Source of the DNA: Anadara kagoshimensis
Lineage: Eukaryota > Mollusca > Bivalvia > Arcoida > Arcidae
Direction: 5' to 3'
Assembly: GCA_021292105.1 (NCBI GenBank)
Contig: CM037872.1
Coordinates: 9,039,291-9,103,290, forward strand
DNA: 64,000 nt
Positions within the stretch are counted from its first letter, which is position 1. Each line of letters starts with the position of its first letter. The notes beneath the pieces were generated by a model. That model saw only the letters and a list, made by a program, of their open reading frames with translations, was not told where the DNA came from and made no database searches. Both the position numbers and the translations under genes were made by a program. This document shows, piece by piece, positions 53,219 through 63,579 of this stretch.

Positions 53219-53423
53219 CAGTACAGACCTGTCCAAAATTTAACACCGACCTTACAGGAGTCGAAGCTCGGCTAATCGAGTGATCGAGAAATGGCTTGTA
53301 GCTAAATACCTGGCGAAACATAAAGCACCAACCGAAAAGCTGGCGATATTTAGCGAACGGCAGGTCGACATGAGCTGTGGATTTCGACATTAATTCGTTA
53401 AACTTTCGACGAGTCTGTCCTGT
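53219..53423. mobile_element. PAL1 element upstream of exon 1
   Basis: Left CAGTACAGACCTGTCCAAAA, right TTAAACTTTCGACGAGTCTG. The last PAL1 copy towards the right edge. Confidence 0.87.
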
Positions 53424-53960
53424 AAATGGTGTTATTTCGGTATGTTTTTTCTATGAGTGTTTTTCGGGATTAATTTCAAGATAAAATCTACCAAAACAGG
53501 CATGAGTAATGGCTATAGAATTTATGACAAATTTTCACCGAAATGATGCACCTGGTTGGGTTATAATTCAGATGATAACCCTGACGAAACTTTAAATTTA
53601 TCAAAAATGAATCTAAAATCAAGTGGCTTTTCGAGAACTAAATCTGTACTTTGTGACAAATTCGTCATTTCATTAAAAAATTAGAAAATATGTATTAATT
53701 GTTCAGCTAATCAGGTAAATGTTTTAGAGAAATTTCCCTTCATGAGAGCTAGATCTAGGTGTAAACTAGTCTAGAGTACTATTGGCGATCTAAAATCCGA
53801 AAAGCCCGGGCGACTTAGAAAGCCAATCGCGTTTAAAAATCCAAGCGTCGTTTAACCCAATCTCAATAATGTTTTAATAGTAGGTACAACCTAAGAGGCC
53901 ACAGCCAAGAATAGAGCTGAGTGGCGAAGTCTTGTGATGACGGTATGTTCCACCGGGAGC
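53424..53960. other. Upstream sequence, nothing recognised
   Basis: AT-rich, no repeat or coding match. Confidence 0.4.
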
Positions 53961-54198
53961 GAATAGTTGAGTTGAGTAATGATGTTTAACGTCCCAGTCA
54001 AAAATATTTCACTTATATCTAGATGTCACCAGCTGTAGGCAAAGGTGCAGAAATTTAGCCTGAGCGTTGCGCTGACCAGTGACATTATACAGCAGGGTTC
54101 TTTATATAACGTATCATGCCTCGCCTTTTGTGAAAAGGGACCTCATTTCCCACCCGAAAGAACCACGACTTTGATTTCATAATGCCGGGTGCTTGGCG

Positions 54199-54644
54199 CG
54201 AAGCTAGTCATTTCGTACCATAACCATTTCGTACCCAAATTTACCATTTCGTACCTAACTCTGTCCATTTCGTACCATGCCATATGACCATTTCGTACCA
54301 TGACCATTTCGTACCCAAATTTTCTATTTCTATGGTACGAAATGACTAGCAAATTTTTATTAAAATAATGCATTCAAAATCTGCATATGAAAATACTACC
54401 ATTTCGTACCATATTTGTAAAATACAATGACATTATTTGTTGAATATATTTTAAAAAAAGGTTCTTTATTAATAAGATTTTTTTAAAGTGTTACTTATTA
54501 ATATTAATTAGCTGGATATGAAGAACAGAAAGAAAAAGAATATTGATAATATTCTCCACTTTATCCACCGGACTTTGTTTTTGATCTGATGCCCCTAGTT
54601 CAGCAAAAAGATTGTTTTTTTAACATAGATTCTAAAGTCAAAGC

Positions 54645-54683
<39 letters not shown>

Positions 54684-54745
54684 AAGATGTTTGTCTTATT
54701 GAGTTTTCATTAAAAAGAACTTTACTATCATGTAAGAACTACGTT

Positions 54746-54811
<66 letters not shown>

Positions 54812-55046
54812 TCACTATAATATGAAATTTATTGTAGGAATTGGTAACACTTAACTATCATATGGTTCGAAATGGTAGCTATGTAGTTGTACTATATGGT
54901 AATGTGGCTCGAGTGTATGGTACGAAATATTCAAAGATTATGGTACGAAATGGTCATGGTACGAAATGGACATGGTACGAAATGGTAGTTGATATGGTAC
55001 GAAATGGATGGTACGAAATGGTAATGGTACGAAATGACTATAATTC
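54199..55046. mobile_element. Non-autonomous element with CATTTCGTACC subterminal repeats and 8-bp target duplication
   Basis: Starts CGAAGCTAGTCATTTCGTAC and ends with the inverted GTACGAAATGACTATAATTC. Near the left end ACCATTTCGTACC occurs five to six times; near the right end the inverse GGTACGAAATGG occurs seven or so times. The middle is AT-rich with a poly(T) and a (GA)n tract. No transposase frame. Confidence 0.85.
54645..54812. repeat. Poly(T) and (GA)n tracts
   Basis: About 37 T at 54645-54682 and (GA)n with one GGA break at 54747-54808, inside the 848-bp element. Confidence 0.93.
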
Positions 55047-55309
55047 GCTTGGCGAAAGAACGGCCAATACCCATCTTCAAGTCTTGGATCAGGCCTGATC
55101 GAGGTACGAACCCACTAACAGAGCGATCACTCTACCAACTGAGCTACCACAGTGGATAGAATAAGTAGGTAGGTACAACCTTTCGATGGTTTGGCGATCT
55201 ATTCACACAGATGCAATACGGATAGTTCGGAGCTGATTGCGCCTTTAGGTGATTAAAGTTTTGCGTCGCCTCAACCAAATTCCAGTTATAGGGCGATAAT
55301 GGAGAGCAA

Positions 55310-55480
55310 GGAAGGAATGGTATTTTACGTCACAGGCAAGGCTCTGTCACTTTTATCCAGGCCGCCAGTTCAGGGATGTAGAGTGGAGAAATTGTGTTTA
55401 CGCCCCAATCGAGATTCTTTCACTTGCATCGAAAACGTCAGTAGTTCAGGATGGTGCAGAAAATTTGACGGTGAGAAGTA
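55310..55480 (-). mobile_element. SINE tail fragments in tandem
   Basis: ACGTCACAGGCAAGGCTCTG and TTACGCCCCAATCGAGATTC, each followed by CACTT..ATC and a GTCAGTAGTTCAGG-like block, are two inverted SINE-C-type tails side by side. Confidence 0.55.
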
Positions 55481-55760
55481 CTGTGGTCTCAAGGTAAATC
55501 ACTCGTCGACGAGGTCCCAAGATAATACTGAAGCTAAGTGTCAGCGAACTTAGCGTGCTAAGCATAACAATATCATTATTACCAAAGACAGAATTGCTTG
55601 ACAGTCATTATCAGACTAATAACATCTATTAATTCCAAATATTATCAAAGTTATCCGATATTCCTTGTCACGTGATGCAAGGAAATTATCCACCTAAATT
55701 TGATGTAGTTAAACAATCAATACTTTACATACGAAATAAGTGTAAACAGTTTGACTTTAA

Positions 55761-55762
<2 letters not shown>

Positions 55763-55804
<42 letters not shown>
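55763..55804. repeat. (CT)n microsatellite
   Basis: About 21 perfect CT units. Confidence 0.97.
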
Positions 55805-55807
<3 letters not shown>

Positions 55808-55891
55808 GTTTAAACGAAAGTAACATTTAAAATTGCAGCAAAAATGAACAAGGAAAATATGTTTGTAATAATGCACGTGTATATACATGTA

Positions 55892-56070
55892 GTCGAACCT
55901 GTCTTTAAATGCCACCTAATCATGTAATGGGACAAGTAAAAGCTATCTTTTGGGGTACTTGGTCCTTGAATAGAGGTTCAAGTGACAAGAATACAGAGCA
56001 ATTGGGATATTTTAAAAGGAAATTACCCTTATAAGGGCATCGGGTGGCCTTTAGGCAGGATTGACTGTAA
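55892..56070. mobile_element. PAL2 element
   Basis: Left AGTCGAACCTGTCTTTAAAT, right GGCCTTTAGGCAGGATTGAC with TG; TA on both sides. Confidence 0.85.
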
Positions 56071-56244
56071 ATGCAAGACATGTCAACGTATTTAAACAAT
56101 GTGTCCATTTCTGAAACTTGCATCTAAACATTTTATTCTTTTTTGTGTCATTCAAGTAACCTGTCATAGCCGATAATGAAAAGCATGTATTCAGATGAAT
56201 TGACATGAAACCATTGTTCGAAATGTTCTTTTATTTTCTCCATA

Positions 56245-56316
56245 GGATACACGCGAGGGGTTAAAGGTCAAACGAAATTGTGATACACGCGAGAAGTTAA
56301 AGGTCAAACGAAATGA
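56245..56316 (+). repeat. Two-copy 36-bp direct repeat with AGGTCA
   Basis: GATACACGCGAG..GTTAAAGG then TCAAACGAAAT occurs twice, 36 bp apart. Confidence 0.88.
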
Positions 56317-56825
56317 GGAACTGCAACATGGCGTATTACCCGTTTCCAGCTGGTTTCACACTTTGTTAAATTTCATTGATCGAGCTGATCTTAAAACCTG
56401 CCTTGATTTTTAACAAAGGAATATTGTTAGTTTTAATAAAATGTTGGCCCATTATAATCACGTTTATAAAATCCTGCATTCAAGATTCACAGCGAAGTTT
56501 ATGAGTGAACTAATTGAAAAGTAGACCTAGAAATATCAGTAAAATAAAAAGGTGTGCGGGGACATAAATTTTCAGGTTTTTATTGAAATGGTCAAACTAG
56601 GCCGAATTATCTGCATCATCGAGGGTATGTTATTTTTTGACATTGCTACATGTATTTACGATGACCGTAGCATTATTTAAAAAATACCATGCCAGCGTGA
56701 AGGCAGATAATCAGAGTCGACTAAGGGTCAAATATTCATTTATATTGCAATGGGTAATAAAACTTATTAATTGAAAATTTTTAAGAGAACTTGCAAATCT
56801 AAACGTAAACTAAGTATATTTTCAT

Positions 56826-57076
56826 ACTCCGGGGATGACCAGTCACTGAATGTCCCGGAATAATTCTGCCCTGGATATGCAGTTAGCAGTAAGTTACCGA
56901 ATTTCACATATCCATGGATATAAACCACTGAGAACTTCATATCCTAAACACTACGATTTACATATACCTGGTTGAAACAAGAAGTTGCAGCCCCCTGATT
57001 GTCCCTGTATAATTCGGCCCTGAACCTTGCAATGAGCAGAAAAAATCGACTAAAAGTTACCGAATTTCACATACTT
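56826..57076 (+). repeat. Two-copy degenerate repeat about 160 bp
   Basis: TGTCCC.G.ATAATTC.GCCCT, TGCA.T.AGCAG and AAAGTTACCGAATTTCACAT-like blocks occur in the same order in both copies. Confidence 0.7.
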
Positions 57077-57154
57077 AGTACAAGTTTTATAATATCTTTG
57101 TTAACGTTAACAAGAATATCTCTAATCAATATATAACATGTTTAGTGAAAACTG

Positions 57155-57314
57155 CAACGTTTGTCTAAATATACCACAAGAATATTTATAAAGTAAATTT
57201 CTAATAATCTAGCTACTCTGCACTTTCTGGAAACTCTCTCTCTCTCTCTCTCTCTTTAAGTATATAAAGTAAAATTTCTAATAATCCCGATGCATTACAT
57301 ACACCATACAAGTT

Positions 57315-57380
<66 letters not shown>

Positions 57381-57760
57381 GTGTGTGTGTGTTTGCGTGT
57401 GTGTGTGTGCTAAAATTCAGAAAAATTCTAATAATCTCGACACACTACATACATGTATACTAGTGTGTGTGTGTGTGGTGTGTGTGTGTGTGTGTGTGTG
57501 TGTGTCATGGGGTCATTCATTTCTTATTTCGCCAATTAACCCCATTTGTGGTCCACACTTAACATTACAGAAATGCATAAATATTTAGTGATGACATGGT
57601 GATTTAAGCCGAAAGTTTTTGGAATTGAGTCCCCCTCTGAAAAATCATATATTGAACACACTGTGTGTGTGTGTGTGTGTGTGGTGTGTGTGTGTGTGTG
57701 TGTGTGTGTCCCAAAAAATTTCTGATATATATAAACCAAACTACATACCGTTATTAGAAA
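57155..57760 (+). repeat. Repeated unit with microsatellite tails
   Basis: A short block (AAATTTCTAATAATC, then CGA..CA.TACATACA) occurs at about 57197, 57272 and 57424, with a weaker trace at 57715-57750. The copies are followed by (CT)n at 57234-57256, (CT)n then (TG)n at 57318-57410, and (TG)n at 57461-57507; a further (TG)n at 57660-57709 precedes the trace. TG and CT runs give spurious low-complexity frames. Confidence 0.8.
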
Positions 57761-59096
57761 CACTTGCTCCATTCCTGTAAACATCATCATTCCCAAATGT
57801 AACTTAAACAAAGAATCAACGTTTACTCCTCTCTTATACTATTTAACGATATATGCACACACATACACTATATAACTCCAGTATACACAAGTTATACGAT
57901 AATCAGCAGAAATTACGATGATCAAGCTACCACATTACACACGAAGAGAAAACGCTGAAAGCATTTTGGCTACAAAACCTGTTGCCTTGTTGGAACTATT
58001 TTTTTCTCCGATGAATACCAGGTCAAAGGTCAAGCCGAATGAATTTTTCTTTAATAAAAGTTTTGCTCCTGTACAAAGGGGGGTATAACATGCGCCTGTA
58101 GTGAGTCATGCTGTTTGTAAACACATTTTAAGCGATTCTTATCAGCTGTTTCGATCTGTGCATACCCCCCGTTGGAGGCGTTAAATGTCCCGTCTGTAAT
58201 TAACCGAGATGACCTATCGCCTCTTCCCTAATCATTTTCACCAAATGACCCCGGGTGATTTTAAAAATAATGTCCATCTTCATTTTATGGTTTTAACGTA
58301 AGTATGTGAAATAATCTTCAACATCTTGATTAGATAGAGATAATAACATTACGGTCACTTAATGTCCACTTTCTGAAGCCCAGTGGTCACTTCGAGAAGA
58401 CGTTCGACCACCTGAAATCGTTATTAGATTTCCCTGATGTTGATCGGTGTACAATAACGCGTTTATCACTTCATAGAATATAGGCAAACCAATTTGACCT
58501 ATCCACTGACCTTTCATTTAAAATCTCCAAATATACGATGATTTATTCAATACATGGGGAAGTGTTAGCTTTCGGAGCTAACATGCTTCCCATATGATGG
58601 AGGCGAAATAGACACCTGTGTTCCTTATTCACAAGTGTACTCGTCCATAATAAATATTTAAATTAAAGGTCAAGCGAACAGGTCAAAACTGTTTGCCTAT
58701 ACCAGGAAATGTAGAAATATGTTGTTACATATATTTGATTATTGACAATTTGTCCTCGGAAATTCCAATGGGAACGTCCATTTTTCTACTCCGTGATTTA
58801 GATAATTACGTCTATATGTTCTCAGCTCCATCAATGTATAACCATAATAATGAAGAAAATTGCGTTATTTTTCAGACTGCGACTTCATTTGAAGCAATTT
58901 AATTCTCGTACAACCAACATAATTGTTTTACATGAAGAAAGACATTATTTACTTTCCTGACTTAAATTAAAATCACTACGTGCTGACAATTTCTTTTAAA
59001 TAATAGCAACATTTAGAAAACGCGTTTCCGCTATTTTGCACCAAATGAAGTCAAAGCGATGCAATAAAATTATAATCGTCATCAAACGAGGAATTG

Positions 59097-59098
<2 letters not shown>
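57761..59098. other. Apparently unique upstream DNA with clustered AGGTCA half-sites
   Basis: No listed repeat family occurs in this 1.3-kb stretch. AGGTCA or its inverse TGACCT lies at 58020-58025, 58027-58032, 58210-58215, 58495-58500, 58507-58512, 58667-58672 and 58680-58685. The first two form a perfect direct repeat with one-base spacing. A regulatory role is inference only. Confidence 0.45.

Positions 59099-59099
<1 letters not shown>

Positions 59100-59128
<29 letters not shown>
59100..59128. repeat. (CT)n microsatellite
   Basis: About 14 CT units directly before a PAL2 copy. Confidence 0.95.
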
Positions 59129-59130
<2 letters not shown>

Positions 59131-59136
59131 TAAGTA

Positions 59137-59308
59137 CAGTCAAACCTATCTTTTTAGACCACCAAAGGCAAAATTGGCCTTTACAGGCAGGTGCCTTTTT
59201 TATAGGTTAAAATAATATGAATAAAGAACAAATGGGATACAATTTTTCTGGCCTTTATAAGCAGGTGGTCCTTATATAGAGGTGTCCTTTAAGGCAGGTT
59301 CGACTGTA
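59137..59308. mobile_element. PAL2 element
   Basis: Left CAGTCAAACCTATCTTTTTA, right CTTTAAGGCAGGTTCGACTG; TA on both sides. Confidence 0.88.
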
Positions 59309-59394
59309 GTTTAGGGAGACTTTTTGGATTATGGTATATGTACTTATACAATATACTAATCTGCTATACTGCTACCACTTCTATATAACGACCA

Positions 59395-61965
59395 CCTGTC
59401 TGTACAGTAAAACCTCCTGTAGTGACTACCTCTATATAACGACCACCTGTCTATACAGTAAAACCTCCTGTAGTGACTACCTCTATATAACGACCACCTG
59501 TCTGTACAGTAAAACCTCCTGTAGTGACTACCTCTATATAACGACCACCTGTATGTACAGTAAAACCTCCTGTAGTGACTACCTCTATATAAAGACCACC
59601 TGTCTGTACAGTAAAACCTCCTGTAGTGACTACCTCTATATAAAGACCACCTGTCTGTACAGTAAAACCTCCTGTAGTGACTACCTCTATATAAAGACCA
59701 CCTGTCTGTACAGTAAAACCTCCTGTAGTGGCTACCTCTATATAAAGACCACCTGTCTGTACAGTAAAACCTCCTGTAGTGACTACCTCTATATAAAGAC
59801 CACCTGTCTGTACAGTAAAACCTCCTGTAGTGACTACCTCTATATAACGACCACCTGTCTGTACAGTAAAACCCCTGTAGTGACTACCTCTATATAAAGA
59901 CCACCTGTCTGTACAGTAAAACCTCCTGTAGTGACTACCTCTATATAAAGACCACCTGTCTGTACAGTAAAACCTCCTGTAGTGACTACCTCTATATAAC
60001 GACCACCTGTCTGTACAGTAAAACCTCCTGTAGTGACTACCTCTATATAACGACCACCTGTCTGTACAGTAAAACCTCCTGTAGTGACTACCTCTATATA
60101 ACGACCACCTGTCTGTACAGTAAAACCTCCTGTAGTGACTACCTCTATATAACGACCACCTGTCTGTACAGTAAAACCCCTGTAGTGACTACCTCTATAT
60201 AAAGACCACCTGTCTGTACAGTAAAACCCCCTGTAGTGACTACCTCTATATAAAGACCACCTGTCTGTACAGTAAAACCCCCTGTAGTGACTACCTCTAT
60301 ATAAAGACCACCTGTCTGTACAGTAAAACCCCCTGTAGTGACTACCTCTATATAAAGACCACCTGTCTGTACAGTAAAACCTCCTGTAGTGACTACCTCT
60401 ATATAAAGACCACCTGTCTGTACAGTAAAACCTCCTGTAGTGACTACCTCTATATAAAGACCACCTGTCTGTACAGTAAAACCCCCTGTAGTGACTACCT
60501 CTATATAACGGCCACCTGTCTGTACAGTAAAACCCCCTGTAGTGACTACCTCTATATAAAGACCACCTGTCTGTACAGTAAAACCTCCTGTAGTGACTAC
60601 CTCTATATTAAGACCACCTGTCTGTACAGTAAAACCTCCTGTAGTGACTACCTCTATATAAAGATCACCTGTCTGTACAGTAAAACCTCCTGTAGTGACT
60701 ACCTCTATATAAAGACCACCTGTCTGTACAGTAAAACCTCCTGTAGTGACTACCTCTATATAAAGATCACCTGTCTGTACAGTAAAACCTCCTGTAGTGA
60801 CTACCTCTATATAAAGATCACCTGTCTGTACAGTAAAACCTCCTGTAGTGACTACCTCTATATAAAGACCACCAGTCTGTACAGTAAAACCTCCTGTAGT
60901 GACTACCTCTATATAACGACCACCTGTCTGTACAGTAAAACCTCCTGTAGTGACTACCTCTATATAACGACCACCTGTCTGTACAGTAAAACCTCCTGTA
61001 GTGACTACCTTTATATAACGACTACCTGTCTGTACAGTAAAACCTCCTGTAGTGACTACCTCTATATAAAGACCACCTGTCTGTACAGTAAAACCTCCTG
61101 TAGTGACTACCTCTATATAACGACCACCTGTCTGTACAGTAAAACCTCCTGTAGTGACTACCTCTATATAACGACCACCTGTCTGTACAGTAAAACCTCC
61201 CGTAGTGACTACCTCTATATAACGACCACCTGTCTGTACAGTAAAACCTCCTGTAGTGACTACCTCTATATAACGACCACCTGTCTGTACAGTAAAACCT
61301 CCTGTAGTGACTACCTCTATATAACGACTACCTGTCTGTACAGTAAAACCTCCTGTAGTGACTACCTCTATATAACGGCCACCTGTCTGTACAGTAAAAC
61401 CCCCTGTAGTGACTACCTCTATATAAAGACCACCTGTCTGTACAGTAAAACCTCCTGTAGTGACTACCTCTATATAAAGACCACCTGTCTGTACAGTAAA
61501 ACCTCCTGTAGTGACTACCTCTATATAAAGACCACCTGTCTGTACAGTAAAACCTCCTGTAGTGACTACCTCTATATAAAGATCACCTGTCTGTACAGTA
61601 AAACCTCCTGTAGTGACTACCTCTATATAACGACCACCTGTATGTACAGTAAAACCTCCTGTAGTGACTACCTCTATATAACGACCACCTGTCTGTACAG
61701 TAAAACCTCCTGTAGTGACTACCTCTATATAAAGATCACCTGTCTGTACAGTAAAACCTCCTGTAGTGACTACCTCTATATAAAGACCACCTGTCTGTAC
61801 AGTAAAACCTCCTGTAGTGGCTACCTCTATATAAAGACCACCTGTCTGTACAGTAAAACCTCCTGTAGTGACTACCTCTATATAAAGATCACCTGTCTGT
61901 ACAGTAAAACCTCCTGTAGTGACTACCTCTATATGAAGACCACCTGTCTGTACAGTAAAACCTGT
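59395..61965. repeat. 51-bp minisatellite, about 50 units
   Basis: The unit is ACAGTAAAACCTCCTGTAGT, GACTACCTCTATATAACGAC, CACCTGTCTGT. It resembles a PAL2 end (CAGTCAAACCTG..ACCACCTCTATATAAGGACC). Main variants: AACGACC / AAAGACC / AAAGATC, and CCTCCTG / CCCCCTG. Two units have lost one C (near 59872 and 60178). Because 51 is a multiple of 3 and the unit lacks stops in some frames, long repetitive open frames appear on both strands (up to 620 codons, 17-residue period); these are not genes. Confidence 0.97.
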
Positions 61966-62037
61966 TATAGTGGACATCACCTTCTGTATAGCAATCTGCG
62001 ATAACAACCATGTGAATCTCTATATACAGAAATTGGC

Positions 62038-62039
<2 letters not shown>

Positions 62040-62101
<62 letters not shown>
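62040..62101. repeat. (CT)n microsatellite
   Basis: About 30 perfect CT units. Confidence 0.97.
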
Positions 62102-62104
<3 letters not shown>

Positions 62105-62385
62105 ATTTCCCTAAATTATCCGTTAAACTAATCACAGAAAGAATGAGTTAAAATGTCATTTTTTGGGTGAATATCAAAAATTCCAAATATCACATACTTA
62201 AGACTTTCTGGCATCCAGGACAAATTATATGTAATGGGCGATAACCTGATGAAGCTCATAAATAACCAGCAATAACTACTCAGACAGGTTATTATTAATC
62301 CACGGAAGAGCAGGCATTTATGTTATAGTGTGGGTGGTCAGAAAATGGAAGAATTTTGCTCTGAACCTCAAATCTTTAAGAGTTG

Positions 62386-62703
62386 GTTTGAGTAATGGTA
62401 TTTAACCGTCCCAGTCAAGAAAATTTCATTTATATCGAGACGTCGTCAGTCTTGGGGGGAAGGTGCAGAAATTGTGGCTGTGTGTTGCGCTGATGACATT
62501 GTATAGCAGGGTTCTTTATCGTGCCACGCCTTCCTTGACACCGAGCCTCGTTTATTTTAAGTTCCTATCCGAAAGAACCCGTAATGCCGAGTGCTTGGCG
62601 AAAGAACAGTCACTTTCCACTTAAATCTTGAGTCAGACCCGGTCGGGATTCGAACCCATGACCTGCCACCTACGGATCAGTACTCTACCAACTGAGCAAC
62701 CAC
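62386..62703 (-). mobile_element. SINE-A copy
   Basis: The minus strand reads AACTGTGGTTGCTCAGTTGG, B box GGGTTCGAATCCC, GTGACTGTTCTTTCGCCAAG; tail TTCTTGACTGGGACGGTTAA then ATACCATTACTCAAACC. Confidence 0.92.
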
Positions 62704-62706
62704 AGT

Positions 62707-62946
62707 TGTTAAGAGGCTGCCTTTGTAGCCGAGTGGTCTTAAGCGAGCACTTTTGCCGGGTCACAGAGTGTCCCTACTCCTAGGATCGAATCCCACTCGT
62801 CACAGATCTTAGTTTGAGAAAGTTTGTCAGTTCGCTTGCTGAAGTCGGTGGTTTTTCTCCAGGCACTCAGGTTGTTCCCAACGTCTATGAAATGACAGCC
62901 TCGATATAAGTGAAAGAACCTTGACTGGTGCGTTGAGCTCCAATCT
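62707..62946 (+). mobile_element. SINE-C copy with Leu/Ser-tRNA-like head
   Basis: Head AGAGGCTGCCTTTGTAGCCG then AGTGGTCTTAAG (A box), a long variable arm, B box AGGATCGAATCCCAC; tail CAGCCTCGATATAAGTGAAA then GAACCTTGACTGGTGCGTTG. It lies head to head with the SINE-A copy. Confidence 0.88.
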
Positions 62947-62951
62947 TTAAA

Positions 62952-63013
62952 TATGTGTGTGTGTGTGTGTGTGTGGGTGGGTGGGTGTGTGTGTGTGTGT
63001 GTGTGTGTGTGTA
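62952..63013. repeat. (TG)n microsatellite
   Basis: TG run broken by GGTGGGTGGG in the middle, at the 3' end of SINE-C. Confidence 0.95.
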
Positions 63014-63152
63014 TTAAATAATTACAAATACATGGACATGTAAAATTCAGAGGCCCGTTTTTCGATCTTTTCAAGTCTTAGGCAGGTAAACTTAACTCTA
63101 ATTTTTTTCAATTGTACTTAAATGTAAAACAAATCTTAATGATTTTTTTAAC

Positions 63153-63214
<62 letters not shown>
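63153..63214. repeat. (CT)n microsatellite
   Basis: About 30 perfect CT units. Confidence 0.97.
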
Positions 63215-63218
<4 letters not shown>

Positions 63219-63499
63219 CAATAATCCATTACCTTTATGCATGTATGAATCCAAATCGCCATAAGCCTTTACCTTAACACTACAGGGCATTAATATACGT
63301 TTTTCATTGCGTATTTGGCCTCCAAGGAAACCGCTATAATACCAGCGACTAAATATGTTGACCCCCTGTAAACATTTACAATACTAGCGGATAAAAGTTG
63401 TTTCAATTAAAATGTACACACTGTTCTTTCTCAAATATATATAAATATATACACTGACGCAAAAAGTAAACACAATCAAAATGTTCACTGACAGATTTG

Positions 63500-63500
<1 letters not shown>

Positions 63501-63578
<78 letters not shown>
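63501..63578. repeat. Compound (TG)n(AG)n microsatellite
   Basis: About 18 TG units pass directly into about 21 AG units. Confidence 0.97.

Positions 63579-63579
<1 letters not shown>

Larger units (their letters stand above)
53965..55156 (-). mobile_element. SINE-A copy split by an 848-bp element
   Basis: Tail and middle lie at 53965-54198; middle end and head (CCACTGTGGTAGCTCAGTTG, minus) at 55047-55156. GCTTGGCG is repeated at both borders of the insertion. The uninterrupted sequence would be the usual GTGCTTGGCGAAAGAAC. Confidence 0.9.

Noticed and set aside
59331..59897. A 188-codon plus-strand open frame
   Set aside because: Same minisatellite as above, opposite strand.
60145..62007. 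A 620-codon open frame on the minus strand with a perfect 17-residue period
   Set aside because: It is the 51-bp minisatellite read in one frame. Other frames and the other strand are open as well, the array continues outside the frame with single-base losses, and there is no splice or start context.
62739..63290. Open frames with TH/PT or RE repeats
   Set aside because: They are (TG)n and (CT)n microsatellites in translation.
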